This document shows, in pieces, positions 7,170-15,398 of a stretch of DNA of 32,775 bases. The DNA lies in the IMG/VR virus record IMGVR_UViG_3300025141_007310, positions 1-32,775 of that record. One strand, written 5' to 3'. Every line of letters begins with the position of its first letter. The stretch's first letter is position 1. The DNA comes from a virus. Both the position numbers and the translations under genes were made by a program. The notes under the pieces are model-generated. The model was not told where the DNA came from. It made no database searches and was given only the letters and a program-made list of their open reading frames with translations.

Positions 7170-7208
7170 ATCATAGCATGCCGGTTATCCAAAGTCAACT
7201 AGGTTAGC
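7170..7208 (-). promoter_or_regulatory. Leftward promoter P4
   Basis: Minus strand: -35 TTGACT (7193-7198), 17-base spacer, -10 TATGAT (7170-7175), upstream block CTAACCTAG as at P2. TGAT-TAT-ATCA forms a dyad at the -10. It drives the 332-aa gene and diverges from the rightward promoter about 50 bases away. Confidence 0.83.
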
Positions 7209-7244
7209 TAGATAGAGTTTTCTCGGACTGATAGGGGGTAGGGC

Positions 7245-7273
7245 TTGACAGGTTTTTTCTCAGCAATCATAAT
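7245..7273 (+). promoter_or_regulatory. Rightward late promoter
   Basis: TTGACA (7245-7250), 17-base spacer, CATAAT (7268-7273): 11 of 12 consensus positions of a sigma-70 promoter at ideal spacing. The start point would be near 7280, about 18 bases before the portal start codon. It lacks the shared block of the five leftward promoters, so the two units are probably regulated differently. It is the only convincing promoter I see for the structural operon. Confidence 0.82.
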
Positions 7274-7297
7274 AGATTCAAGTCGCCTGAAGCAGAT

Positions 7298-9586
7298 GTG
7301 CGCTCAACTGCTGACGGGATGTCTATGCCTAGATGGTGGCCGTTCGGCTCAGAAGATGTGAAACAACCTACCGAAGTGACTGGCTCAGTTCCAGTTGGAT
7401 TTGGCTTTGGTAATGCTGAATCACCGCCTCATGATTATGCCGGATATGCGAATAACGGATATGCGAAAGACGAATTGGTCTACGCATGTATCCGTGAGTT
7501 ATCGACTGCTGTCACTGAGCCTAACTATCGGGTACTATTTGAGACGAATGGTGAACCTGTTGAAGCGCCTTACACCAACCCGATATCCAGCTTGCTCTAT
7601 CATCCTAACCCTGACCAAGACTTCTATAACTTCATCGACCAGTTGGTAGTCCATTTGAATATTGCGGGGAACGTCTATCTTCATAAAGGTCGGAACAATG
7701 CTGGTCAGGTTGTTGAGATGAGATTGCTAAGGCCCGACCGAATCAAAATTAAGTCTGATAAAAACACAGGCGTAACTCAATACGAATACTCTCTCAGTGG
7801 TGGGACATACACAATTCCCGCTGACGATATTTCTCACATGAAATACACCAACCCAACGAATGACCTGTACGGGTTGAGTCCACTCACCGTATTAGCCAAG
7901 ACGATCAATCTAGACCTAAGCCAGATCGAATATGCGAAAGCGTACTTCATGAATGCTGGTGTACCTTCAGGAATTCTCAAGGTGAAGCGTCGACTTCAGA
8001 ACGAAGAGCAAGCTGATACCATTCGCAACCGGTGGCGTTCCACTTTCGGTGGTCCCGCCAATTTGCACCGACTGGCAGTCATGGACGAAGATGCCAGCTA
8101 TGAACAACTCGGATCTTCTATGGCTGACGTTGCATTCCCTGAGTTGCGGGATACTGTCGAATCGCGGATTTGTATGGCCTTCGGCGTACCACCGATACTG
8201 ATTGGTTCAGTCGTTGGTCTTAACAGGGCGACATACTCCAACTACCGCGAGGCGCGACAATCCTTTTTTACTGAAACACTGACCCCATTGAGTTTGCGGA
8301 TAGTTCGTTTTTTGAATCACTGTTTAGAATATGAATTTCCCGATCAAGGCTACATCGATGTTGACTTCAATAATGTGGCCGCACTGACAGAGGACGCTGA
8401 TAAATTAGCTACCCGATTGTCCGTGGCATGGAATGACGGGCTTATCTCTATGAATGAAGCCCGCTCTGCTATGGGCTTCGATCCGATCCCTGCGGGGGAT
8501 GTTCGTAAGGTGAGCCTACAATCGATCGAGATTCCACTCGACTCAGTAGCGCCACCACCTCCTCCACCGGCTGAACCCGCAGAGGACCAGACAACGCTAC
8601 ATCTCTCGTCGGGTGAATTAAAGGCGCTACCGAGTCAGCTTGATACAGACTCACCCTACGAACCATTATCAGGAGTTCCAGCTACTACGGCATTCGCAAC
8701 AGCCATGATAGACATGCGGATACAGGAAGCTGATTCACTAGAGCCAAAGCTCAATAAGTTTTTTCGAGCAATGACTAACAGGGTCGACGGGGTGATGGGT
8801 CGTTACTTATCTGGTGAAGCTGACAGCAACACACTTGTTTCGTCGTGGCGTGTGAACAAGGCTCCACCGATTGCCCTTGATGCTGTTGGCTTGGTTGGTG
8901 AGCTTATCCCCAATGTTGCTATGACTGACCTGTCCGATACACTTCGGCCCTCCTATGCCCGTATGATTAAGGGAACTTTCGCTGCTATGAATAAAAACCG
9001 GTCACGTCGAGAAAGTCAGCGAGTAGGCCCATTGGAATTTGACCCAAAGAATCAAAGCGTTCAGCGACTCTTGTCCACTCCATCACAAAGCGCCAAAGAG
9101 ATTGTTTCATATACTCAGCGGCGTATGGTGTCTGCTATTTATCGCGCGTCAGAAAAAGGGTACACGACTGCTCAACTTGCTAACGGTATCCCCGAAGAAG
9201 GATTTACCGGTATCAAGCAAATTGCCCGAGATGCTTACGCTAATCGCACTAAGGCTATAGCTAGGACAGAAACAGCCAAAGCGCAGAACCTAGCGACTAT
9301 CACCTATGCGAAGGAACAAGGCATTGAATATGTGCGGGCGTATGACCCAGACGGAGATGAAAACGATAAGTTCGTGCCTGATGGCGATCCCTATGGCCGG
9401 ACTTGTGCTGAACGTCACATGCAAATTTATTCAGTGTCAGATGCCTACGATATTGTTGACCACCCGAACGGGTCATTGCAATGGTTCCCTGTGGAACCTG
9501 ACTCAAAGGACGTTCCGACATTGGACGGCATAACACCTGTAATCGAACAAAGCGCTGAAATTGAAATAGTGAAGGATCTGACATGA
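7298..9586 (+). CDS. Portal protein fused to a MuF-type minor head protein
   Basis: 762 aa. Residues about 1-420 are a phage portal of the HK97 family (YVACIRELSTAV-like start, NVYLHKGRN, MRLLRPDRI, FGVPPILIGSVVGLNRATYSN). A proline-rich linker (APPPPPPAEPAE, about 425) leads to a C-terminal Mu gpF-like domain with the typical AIARTETAKAQNLA and a final RTCAERHMQIYSV...HPNGSLQWFPV segment. Portal forms the DNA-translocating ring at one capsid vertex; MuF proteins are minor head proteins, sometimes injected. In many phages these are separate genes, so the fusion is notable. The frame opens with GTG at 7298 and has no clear ribosome binding site; ATGs at 7319 and 7325 are alternatives. It overlaps the protease gene by 4 bases. 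Confidence 0.92.
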   Translation: MRSTADGMSMPRWWPFGSEDVKQPTEVTGSVPVGFGFGNAESPPHDYAGYANNGYAKDELVYACIRELSTAVTEPNYRVLFETNGEPVEAPYTNPISSLLYHPNPDQDFYNFIDQLVVHLNIAGNVYLHKGRNNAGQVVEMRLLRPDRIKIKSDKNTGVTQYEYSLSGGTYTIPADDISHMKYTNPTNDLYGLSPLTVLAKTINLDLSQIEYAKAYFMNAGVPSGILKVKRRLQNEEQADTIRNRWRSTFGGPANLHRLAVMDEDASYEQLGSSMADVAFPELRDTVESRICMAFGVPPILIGSVVGLNRATYSNYREARQSFFTETLTPLSLRIVRFLNHCLEYEFPDQGYIDVDFNNVAALTEDADKLATRLSVAWNDGLISMNEARSAMGFDPIPAGDVRKVSLQSIEIPLDSVAPPPPPPAEPAEDQTTLHLSSGELKALPSQLDTDSPYEPLSGVPATTAFATAMIDMRIQEADSLEPKLNKFFRAMTNRVDGVMGRYLSGEADSNTLVSSWRVNKAPPIALDAVGLVGELIPNVAMTDLSDTLRPSYARMIKGTFAAMNKNRSRRESQRVGPLEFDPKNQSVQRLLSTPSQSAKEIVSYTQRRMVSAIYRASEKGYTTAQLANGIPEEGFTGIKQIARDAYANRTKAIARTETAKAQNLATITYAKEQGIEYVRAYDPDGDENDKFVPDGDPYGRTCAERHMQIYSVSDAYDIVDHPNGSLQWFPVEPDSKDVPTLDGITPVIEQSAEIEIVKDLT

Positions 9587-10248
9587 CAGAATATAAAACA
9601 TTCGAGGTAGCTGAGGTCAAGGTAATTGACGAAGCTCAAGGAATAGTTGAGGCGCTGACTAATTCAATGGGGCTTGTTGACTCTGACAATGATGTCATTG
9701 ATACAGGCGCGTTTCAAAACAGCATAGCCAACAACATGCCCGTCACTGTTCTACTCGGACACGATGCGTCAAAGGTGGTGGGGAAAGTCATTGATGCCCG
9801 TGAGATCAACACCGGTTCAGGAACTGCCAAGCTGTACAACAAAATCCAATTCAACCTAGACACGCAACTCGGTCGGGACACGTTCAGCAATGTGGCTGGC
9901 GGTTATTCGAAGGAATGGTCCGTTGGGTTCAACATACCTGAAGGCGGGGCTGAATTTGCCAACGTCGACGGGTTTCGCCGCCGATACATTAAAGATGTTG
10001 ATTGGGTTGAAGTCAGTAGCGTTATCCGTGGCGCGTCACCAAACACGGGAACACTCAGTGCGAAGAGTGACAACAATGAAATAACGGAACCTGAAACGGA
10101 AAGCGCCGACGACAGCCAGCCGATAATAGCTGAGGCCTTTGTGCCGTCCACGCCGGAAGTCAGGGAGCAAGTTTTGCGAAAACTTGAAGAACAGAGAATT
10201 CGCCAACTCACTCACCGTTTGAAAAATAGTATTAGCAAGAAAGGCTAA
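9583..10248 (+). CDS. HK97-family prohead protease
   Basis: 221 aa. It has the U35 serine protease pattern: VLLGHD around His60 and a conserved WSVGF around Ser113, with the GTLSA region that ends the catalytic domain near 160. A charged, helical tail (EVREQVLRKLEEQ...) follows and may direct it to the scaffold. The enzyme cleaves the capsid N-terminal region and itself during head maturation. ATGA overlap with portal; capsid gene follows after 3 bases. Length and position are typical. Confidence 0.92.
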   Translation: MTEYKTFEVAEVKVIDEAQGIVEALTNSMGLVDSDNDVIDTGAFQNSIANNMPVTVLLGHDASKVVGKVIDAREINTGSGTAKLYNKIQFNLDTQLGRDTFSNVAGGYSKEWSVGFNIPEGGAEFANVDGFRRRYIKDVDWVEVSSVIRGASPNTGTLSAKSDNNEITEPETESADDSQPIIAEAFVPSTPEVREQVLRKLEEQRIRQLTHRLKNSISKKG

Positions 10249-10251
10249 ACA

Positions 10252-11607
10252 ATGGAAACCACAGAGAAATTTGCAAGAGCCGACGCTCTGCGCAAAATGT
10301 CTGAAGAATCACTCGAAAAGGGTGAGCTTGATCAGGCAGAGAAGTACGCTGAAGAAATGGACGCGCTAATGACTGAGGCTGAGAAAGAAGCCGATCTCAC
10401 ATCGCGACTTGAGAAAGCTGCGTCATTCGACCGCAAGCCAATCAACACTGTTCCTGTTGCTGACGACGATGTTGTCGAAGATGCAAAGAACTATCAGCGC
10501 GGTGATGGTACATACCAAAACCATGTTGACTCAAACTATAAGCCAGCAGGTTATCAAAAAGATTTACCAGCTATGGCTCAGACTTCTTGGGTTCAAGGCA
10601 AGATGGGTGACAACCTAAAGGCTGAGGCCGCGTTCCAGCGCGACACTTGGATGAAATGGTTTACATCAAAGTCACAGGATGAGTTCTTCCGTAACGCTTC
10701 AGTTGAAGAGACGAAAGCGATGCAGGAGGACACCGATAACGAAGGCGGCTACTTCGTTCCCGAGGAGTTCATTAACTCAACTTTTGTTATACCAGAAGCA
10801 ACAGGCGGTCAGCTGCGTGATGCGTGTACGGTGCTAAGAGTAAATTCCAAAGATGGATATGTTCCAACACTAGACAGCGTTGCAATGAGCTATCTGGCTG
10901 AGGAAGCTGCGTACACTGGAGCGGAACAAACTCCGACAGTTGGACAGGTCTCATTCGGCGTTTTGAAGATCGCGGGACTTACCCGTGTATCTGACGAACT
11001 GCTTGCGGACTCAGTTCCAAACTTGCCCGCGCTACTTTCTCAAATCTTCCAATCCGCCAACGGCAGATTCCAAGATAAGGAAATTCTGGCTGGTAACGGG
11101 ACCGCTCGTTATAACGGGATTGTGAACGGTGTTGACGGTGCGGGCGCATCAGTAGGCTATTCGACTTTAGCAAATGCGACTTCTGTCGTAGCTGCTGATA
11201 TCGTTTCCGCTTATTTCGATGTTCCACAGCAGCATCGTGGCGTTGAGACTTTCAGGTGGGTATTCCCATCTGCGATATCAGCGCTCATAAACGGTATCGG
11301 CACGACTGCGGCTGGTGTTCATGCGATTGAGTCGCTTACGAACGCGCCAGATGCGTTCCTCATGGGTCGCCAAGTTATCAACGTCGATGTGAGTGGTCAG
11401 CCTTTCGGCACGACAATTACATCAACCGAGAAAATTGGTGTCGCTGGAAATATGTCGGCATACTACCTGTTCGAAAGAGCCGGAATGAGTATCCGCCGAA
11501 ACGATAGTTTGTACATGGGTAATGGACAAGTGGGCTTCTTCGCAACAGCAAGAAGCGATGGTCGTATGGCCACCGCTGAAGCTTTCAAGATCCTACGCGC
11601 TGCGTAG
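10252..11607 (+). CDS. Major capsid protein, HK97 fold
   Basis: 451 aa. A charged helical N-terminal part (about 1-65) and a linker to about 135 make up the delta/scaffold region expected to be removed by the protease. The HK97-fold domain then runs to the end: EDTDNEGGYFVPEEF, ITRVSDELLADS-like spine helix, GNGTARYNGIVNG, and the P-domain/A-loop region ending GQVGFFATARSDGRMATAEAFKIL. It assembles the icosahedral head. A strong hairpin follows the stop codon (11620-11659), which could lower read-through into the downstream connector genes. Confidence 0.95.
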   Translation: METTEKFARADALRKMSEESLEKGELDQAEKYAEEMDALMTEAEKEADLTSRLEKAASFDRKPINTVPVADDDVVEDAKNYQRGDGTYQNHVDSNYKPAGYQKDLPAMAQTSWVQGKMGDNLKAEAAFQRDTWMKWFTSKSQDEFFRNASVEETKAMQEDTDNEGGYFVPEEFINSTFVIPEATGGQLRDACTVLRVNSKDGYVPTLDSVAMSYLAEEAAYTGAEQTPTVGQVSFGVLKIAGLTRVSDELLADSVPNLPALLSQIFQSANGRFQDKEILAGNGTARYNGIVNGVDGAGASVGYSTLANATSVVAADIVSAYFDVPQQHRGVETFRWVFPSAISALINGIGTTAAGVHAIESLTNAPDAFLMGRQVINVDVSGQPFGTTITSTEKIGVAGNMSAYYLFERAGMSIRRNDSLYMGNGQVGFFATARSDGRMATAEAFKILRAA

Positions 11608-11619
11608 TTCGTAGTTAGA

Positions 11620-11659
11620 TGGGGTGGGGCTGAGAAAGTATACCCTCAGCCCTGCCCCA
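11620..11659 (+). terminator. 15-bp hairpin directly after the capsid gene (no U-tract)
   Basis: Arms 11620-11634 and 11645-11659 pair along their whole length in plus-strand RNA with two G.U wobbles; the loop is 10 bases. It starts 13 bases after the capsid stop and is not followed by a U-run. I read it as an attenuator or 3' stabilising stem that lets capsid mRNA accumulate over the downstream genes. A Rho-dependent or weak terminator is also possible. Confidence 0.7.
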
Positions 11660-11675
11660 ACAGAAAAGAGGAATT

Positions 11676-11846
11676 ATGCCGAAAGTAACGTGCCTAGAGC
11701 CGCTTGGAATTGAAGGTGGCGAGACTTACAACGCTGGCGAAGAATACGAAGTCAGTGCTGCAATTCTCAAGGAATATGGTTGGGCATTTAGTGCTCCGCC
11801 TAAAGCGTCGAAAAAAGACGCCAGTAAAGCTGAGGAAAATAAGTAA
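11676..11846 (+). CDS. Small head-region protein, 56 aa
   Basis: 56 aa with an ideal binding site (AAAGAGGAATT before ATG). A compact beta-rich core (VTCLEPLGIEGGETYNAG, YEVSAAILKEYGWAF) is followed by a lysine/serine tail. Its stop overlaps the next start (TAATG). It resembles in size and motif order (an ...F/YxAGxxY/F... strand) the 69-aa protein at 13670, so both may be small head-tail joining or capsid accessory proteins. No specific family is claimed. Confidence 0.75.
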   Translation: MPKVTCLEPLGIEGGETYNAGEEYEVSAAILKEYGWAFSAPPKASKKDASKAEENK

Positions 11847-12811
11847 TGCCGCAACCCGTAACCATTTATCATACCTACGCATCCCTAAGCGATTTTAGGG
11901 ATTACCTAGCCGGTACGTCGTATTCGTCGAATTGGACGGCTGACACAAATGCGCTTCGGCGTTTGTTGTTTCAAGCGTCTAGGCGAATTGACCAGCGCGT
12001 GAATGATAATTCGTTCGGGCCGTTTACTGCGACGAGATATTACGATATTGGGAATGGCCCATACTCTGAGAGACTCGGCGCTGCTGGACTAAAATCCAGC
12101 TACCTTAGAAACGACCCGCGCCGGTCGGCTGCCGCGCTTGGCATACTTCCGGCAGCGGTAATCGTTAATGAAATACCCTTTGGGGCTTGGGCCAATAGCA
12201 TCACCAGTGTGACCGCCTACGACGATACCGCCCGCACTACCAATGAAACATTGACGGAAGGTTATGCGAATGATTATTTCCTGCTTCCGTATAACTCGAT
12301 CCCGTATTGGGGTTTCAAGTTAAATGAGGACACGGCGAAAACGTTTTCGGGTGGCCAGCAAACACTAGCGATTGCTGCTACATGGGGCTGGCGAAATACC
12401 ACGAAGTCGGCTACAACGTTGAACGGTGCGGTGTCCAGTACAACCACGACTAGCATCACGGTCACTGACGGTTCTACCCTGTCAGAAGGTAATACGATAT
12501 TGGTCAACGCTGAACAAATGTATGTCGAGTCAATATCAACTCATGTGCTCACAGTTGTTCGTGGGGTTCATGGTACAACAGCAGCAACTCACTCGAATAG
12601 TGACGCTGTGGTGTATTACACCTACCCCGAAGATGTATTGCAGACGTGCTTGGATCTGGCGCGGGTTGAATATCGCAATAGAGATATGGGTGTTCAGCAA
12701 ACATTTGGGGGAGAAATTCCAATTGCGTTTCCAACCAATGAGGCCAGAAGTATTTTGAAAACTCTTGACCCATATGTGGCGTATGGCGATCTATCAGGAG
12801 CAATTTTCTAA
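11846..12811 (+). CDS. Head-tail connector (gp6-like adaptor) with inserted beta domain
   Basis: 321 aa. Ends of the protein match head-tail adaptors: an N-terminal helix (LRRLLFQASRRIDQRVND) and a C-terminal helix (DVLQTCLDLARVEYRNRDMG). Between them is an extra beta-rich insert of about 60 residues (SSTTTTSITVTDGSTL... VVRGVHGTTAATHS), a sequence type found in many phage adaptor and tail proteins (GTTAATH). The adaptor ring should bind below the portal. Starts by TAATG overlap with the 56-aa gene and ends by the same overlap with the next. Confidence 0.8.
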   Translation: MPQPVTIYHTYASLSDFRDYLAGTSYSSNWTADTNALRRLLFQASRRIDQRVNDNSFGPFTATRYYDIGNGPYSERLGAAGLKSSYLRNDPRRSAAALGILPAAVIVNEIPFGAWANSITSVTAYDDTARTTNETLTEGYANDYFLLPYNSIPYWGFKLNEDTAKTFSGGQQTLAIAATWGWRNTTKSATTLNGAVSSTTTTSITVTDGSTLSEGNTILVNAEQMYVESISTHVLTVVRGVHGTTAATHSNSDAVVYYTYPEDVLQTCLDLARVEYRNRDMGVQQTFGGEIPIAFPTNEARSILKTLDPYVAYGDLSGAIF

Positions 12812-13242
12812 TGGCTAAAAATACCGGTAATGTTCAAGTTGAATTAAAGGGTCCCCTGAGCACAAAGAAAAAAGCTAACGACGGATTAAAACGTGGTGTT
12901 AAAACAGCGTTGCGGACTGTTGGTAAAGAAATGCAAGAAGATGTCCGAAGCCAGTTGTATTCAGGGCATGGTCTAAAAACCGGAAAGTTAAAACGTCGGG
13001 TTATGTGGCACATCTCAGATGAATGGAAAGACCCTCGATTAGTTTTAGATACGGGCTTATTCAAAAAAGGTGCGAACGTAGAATACGCGTACTGGATTGA
13101 AAATGGTGGCCTGCATCCGCGATGGAAAACTCCGAGCAGATTTAAGGGCTACCACATGTTTCGCAACACCATGCAGAAATTCAAAAAGGATAAGCGCATT
13201 GCAAAGGCGTATGACGCCGGATTGAAGAAGGAACTAAATTGA
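12811..13242 (+). CDS. HK97 gp10-like head-tail joining protein
   Basis: 143 aa, basic. Features of the gp10 family: an N-terminal helix (GVKTALRTVGKEMQEDVRSQL), GLKTGKLKRRVMWHI, then YAYWIENGG and HPRWKTPSRFKGYHMFRNTM, with a helical end. These proteins take part in joining head and tail. It lies between adaptor and tail-terminator genes, in the standard order. Start overlaps the previous stop (TAATG). Confidence 0.82.
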   Translation: MAKNTGNVQVELKGPLSTKKKANDGLKRGVKTALRTVGKEMQEDVRSQLYSGHGLKTGKLKRRVMWHISDEWKDPRLVLDTGLFKKGANVEYAYWIENGGLHPRWKTPSRFKGYHMFRNTMQKFKKDKRIAKAYDAGLKKELN

Positions 13243-13673
13243 GCCGCTCAGGAGTTCTATCAACAATTGATTCGCTTTTGAGCGGAGTTTCATCACCGTC
13301 GTTTATCTCGGTGTATCAGGGCGAGCCGTTAAGCATACCGGCTACCCCATCCGTTGCTTTTTGGATTACGTCCCATGAGGAACTTTTTACTACATTAGCA
13401 GATTCATCGACATCAACTGAATTTACTATTCAATGCTATTGGCGTATGCAAAGTTCACCGAATGTCCGAGAGACTGTTGAAGGTGAAGTGTGGGACGCAA
13501 TTGTAAATATCAAAACGGCATTACGGGGCGATTCAAACCTGTCGGGGAATTGCACTGACTCAATGCCACAAAATGCAGACATAGGATTTTCGGAGATTGG
13601 CGGTATCGCATATCGCACAGTCACGATTCCCTACAGCGTAGAAATATACGGAGAGGTTCCAATCGTACCATGA
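13239..13673 (+). CDS. Tail terminator/completion protein
   Basis: 144 aa. Size, position and beta-rich composition (an N-terminal helix, then VAFWITS, TEFTIQCYW, YRTVTIPYSVEIYG) fit a tail terminator, which caps the tail tube and joins it to the head. The start is TTG at 13239 overlapping the preceding TGA. Identification rests on gene order and overall pattern rather than on a unique motif. Confidence 0.7.
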   Translation: MSRSGVLSTIDSLLSGVSSPSFISVYQGEPLSIPATPSVAFWITSHEELFTTLADSSTSTEFTIQCYWRMQSSPNVRETVEGEVWDAIVNIKTALRGDSNLSGNCTDSMPQNADIGFSEIGGIAYRTVTIPYSVEIYGEVPIVP

Positions 13674-13879
13674 CAAGAAGAAGATCAGATAACGGACAGT
13701 TCGTTGATGTGGGCAAGTACCGCGCCATCGTTGGAATTAGTGTTGGTGATGAAAACTTTGAAGCAGGTAAAAACTTTGATTTCCCTGCGAGTGTAAAAGA
13801 GAGCACGATTAAGGATTTGCTCAAAAGAGGGCGCATTGCCGAAGTAGATGAGGATGGAGATATAGATGGCGAAGATTAA
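13670..13879 (+). CDS. Hypothetical small head-tail region protein, 69 aa
   Basis: 69 aa: a basic N-terminus (MTRRRSDNGQF), a small beta core (YRAIVGISVGDENFEAGKNF), a helix (ESTIKDLLKRGRI) and an acidic tail (DEDGDIDGED). It overlaps both flanking genes. The layout parallels the 56-aa protein at 11676 and may be a related fold. Function unknown. Confidence 0.7.
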   Translation: MTRRRSDNGQFVDVGKYRAIVGISVGDENFEAGKNFDFPASVKESTIKDLLKRGRIAEVDEDGDIDGED

Positions 13880-14573
13880 TGGACTTGGTGTCCGAATTTA
13901 CGCAAACGGGTACGACCTAAACACGGATGTCAACGCGCTATCAGGTATCGGAAGTACTCAGACATTGTTAGACGTGACTCCGTTATCTAAATCAGCTACC
14001 GAGCGGATTATCGGGTTGACAGATTCGACACTTACTGTAAACGGTTGGTTTGATAACGCGGCGGGAATGTCCCACGATGCGTTTGAATCCATCGCCGGTG
14101 ATTCAGAAGTTATAATGACGATGGGAACAAGCAGAGGCGATGCAGCCTGCGGTATGGTCGCAGATCAATCTAGTTACAACATAGATAGGTCACAAGGTTC
14201 AGCAATCGCCACGACTGTCGAGTTCTCTACGTCCGACGGTAATGGGCTGAACTGGGGAGTTGTCCTTACCGACGGACCAGAACAAACAGATTCATCAGCA
14301 GCCAATAGCGCGTCGGTGGACAATGCAGCTTCGACTAGCAATGGTGCTCGCGCTGTAATTTCCGTCGAGTCGATTGCGTCTGGAAGTGCTGTTATCAAAA
14401 TACAGGAATCAACGAACGATAGTGCATGGTCGGATATGATGACGTTCAGCACAGTGTCGGCTCGTACAAGCGAAGCGACGAGCATGACTGGAACGGTCCC
14501 TCGCTACCTTCGTGTACAGACTACGGGCACGTTTTCGAACCTCGTATTCGTGGTTCAAATTGCAAGGCTTTAA
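13866..14573 (+). CDS. Major tail (tube) protein, copy 1, with C-terminal decoration domain
   Basis: 235 aa. Residues about 1-135 are a tail-tube-like domain (LSKSATERIIGLTDSTLTVNGWFD, MSHDAFESI, YNIDRSQGSAIATTVEFSTSDG). The remaining ~100 residues, after a Ser/Ala-rich linker, form a separate beta domain (AVIKIQESTNDSAWSDMMTFSTV, GTVPRYLRVQTTG) of the kind that decorates tail surfaces. The tube domain is clearly related to the next gene. A 6-bp hairpin lies directly after the stop codon. Confidence 0.82.
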   Translation: MAKINGLGVRIYANGYDLNTDVNALSGIGSTQTLLDVTPLSKSATERIIGLTDSTLTVNGWFDNAAGMSHDAFESIAGDSEVIMTMGTSRGDAACGMVADQSSYNIDRSQGSAIATTVEFSTSDGNGLNWGVVLTDGPEQTDSSAANSASVDNAASTSNGARAVISVESIASGSAVIKIQESTNDSAWSDMMTFSTVSARTSEATSMTGTVPRYLRVQTTGTFSNLVFVVQIARL

Positions 14574-14588
14574 CTCAGAAAATCTGAG
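14574..14588 (+). terminator. Short hairpin after the first tail-tube gene
   Basis: CTCAGA-AAA-TCTGAG is a perfect 6-bp stem beginning immediately after the stop codon, with GAGGAATAGGAG, the binding site for the next gene, following. No U-tract. Probably a small modulator of read-through or mRNA decay. Confidence 0.5.
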
Positions 14589-14608
14589 AGGAATAGGAGA
14601 AAACTAGG

Positions 14609-15025
14609 ATGGCAAAGCAGAGTGGATTGGGTGATTACCTAGCTGTCGATGACAGTGGTGGTTCAGCCCGAAATATCAGTAATGATGTGACGAACGCCAC
14701 GTTCAACAATGGCACATCATTGCAAGAAATTACGGGAATAGATAAGAGTGCAGTCGAAAGATTACAGCTACTCGGCGACGGAACTGTAAGCATTAACGGT
14801 GTATTTAACTCGGCTTCAAACCTGAGTCACGACGTATTCAAAACACAGTCGGGAACAAGAACGGTCACATACGCGGTTGGTGGTAACAGTAGCTCTAATC
14901 CAAAATTGGAGATGGAAATGCTCGTAAGCGCGTACAATTTAGATCGTGCTGCCGATGGTTCTTTGACATGGAGCGCAGAGTTATCGCTTCAGTCGGGAAC
15001 TGTTCCAACATGGGGCACGGTATAG
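14609..15025 (+). CDS. Tail tube protein paralogue, copy 2
   Basis: 138 aa. It aligns by eye with the tube domain of the previous gene: IDKSAVERLQLLGDGTVSINGVFN against LSKSATERIIGLTDSTLTVNGWFD, NLSHDVFKT against MSHDAFES, YNLDRAADGSLTWSAELSLQSG against YNIDRSQGSAIATTVEFSTSDG, ending WGTV against WGVV. It lacks the C-terminal decoration domain. The pair is therefore a tandem duplication: either one copy forms the tube and the other decorates or ends it, or both co-assemble. Good AGGAGA binding site. Confidence 0.8.
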   Translation: MAKQSGLGDYLAVDDSGGSARNISNDVTNATFNNGTSLQEITGIDKSAVERLQLLGDGTVSINGVFNSASNLSHDVFKTQSGTRTVTYAVGGNSSSNPKLEMEMLVSAYNLDRAADGSLTWSAELSLQSGTVPTWGTV

Positions 15026-15035
15026 GAGTCAACGA

Positions 15036-15398
15036 ATGGGGTATTTAATACCGGCGGGAGAAATCGCTGTCAAGCTAGACGGTGATTACGCAGGGGCTGA
15101 AGTTGTGCTTAGGGGTAATGTTCCCTTGAAAACATTTTTAGCTTTCAGCCCAACGGACGAAGCACAAGTCGGCGAGACGTTTATAGCGTTTGGCGACAGC
15201 GTGTTAATCAGTTGGAATCTTGAGGATGATGAAGGTGAGATACCGGCTACTGGTGAAGGCATGTTACGACTGCCCGCCAGTTTAGCCAGTGAAATTATGG
15301 TCCAATGGAATGATGCAACTGTAAACCCTCCGGTATCCTCCACCGAGTCGAGCGATTCAAGCACGTCGGTGGAGGAACAGCCAGAGATGGCTCTGTAA
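15036..15398 (+). CDS. Tail assembly chaperone, short (zero-frame) product
   Basis: 120 aa, the 'gpG-like' product that occupies the place between tail tube and tape measure in siphophages. The first ~95 residues are a beta-rich domain (PLKTFLAFSP, VLISWNLEDDEGE, SEIMVQWNDA); the zero-frame tail is a Ser/Glu-rich 22 residues. The chaperone coats the tape measure during tail assembly. A -1 frameshift signal lies near its 3' end (15323-15376), giving the longer fusion listed separately. Confidence 0.82.
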   Translation: MGYLIPAGEIAVKLDGDYAGAEVVLRGNVPLKTFLAFSPTDEAQVGETFIAFGDSVLISWNLEDDEGEIPATGEGMLRLPASLASEIMVQWNDATVNPPVSSTESSDSSTSVEEQPEMAL

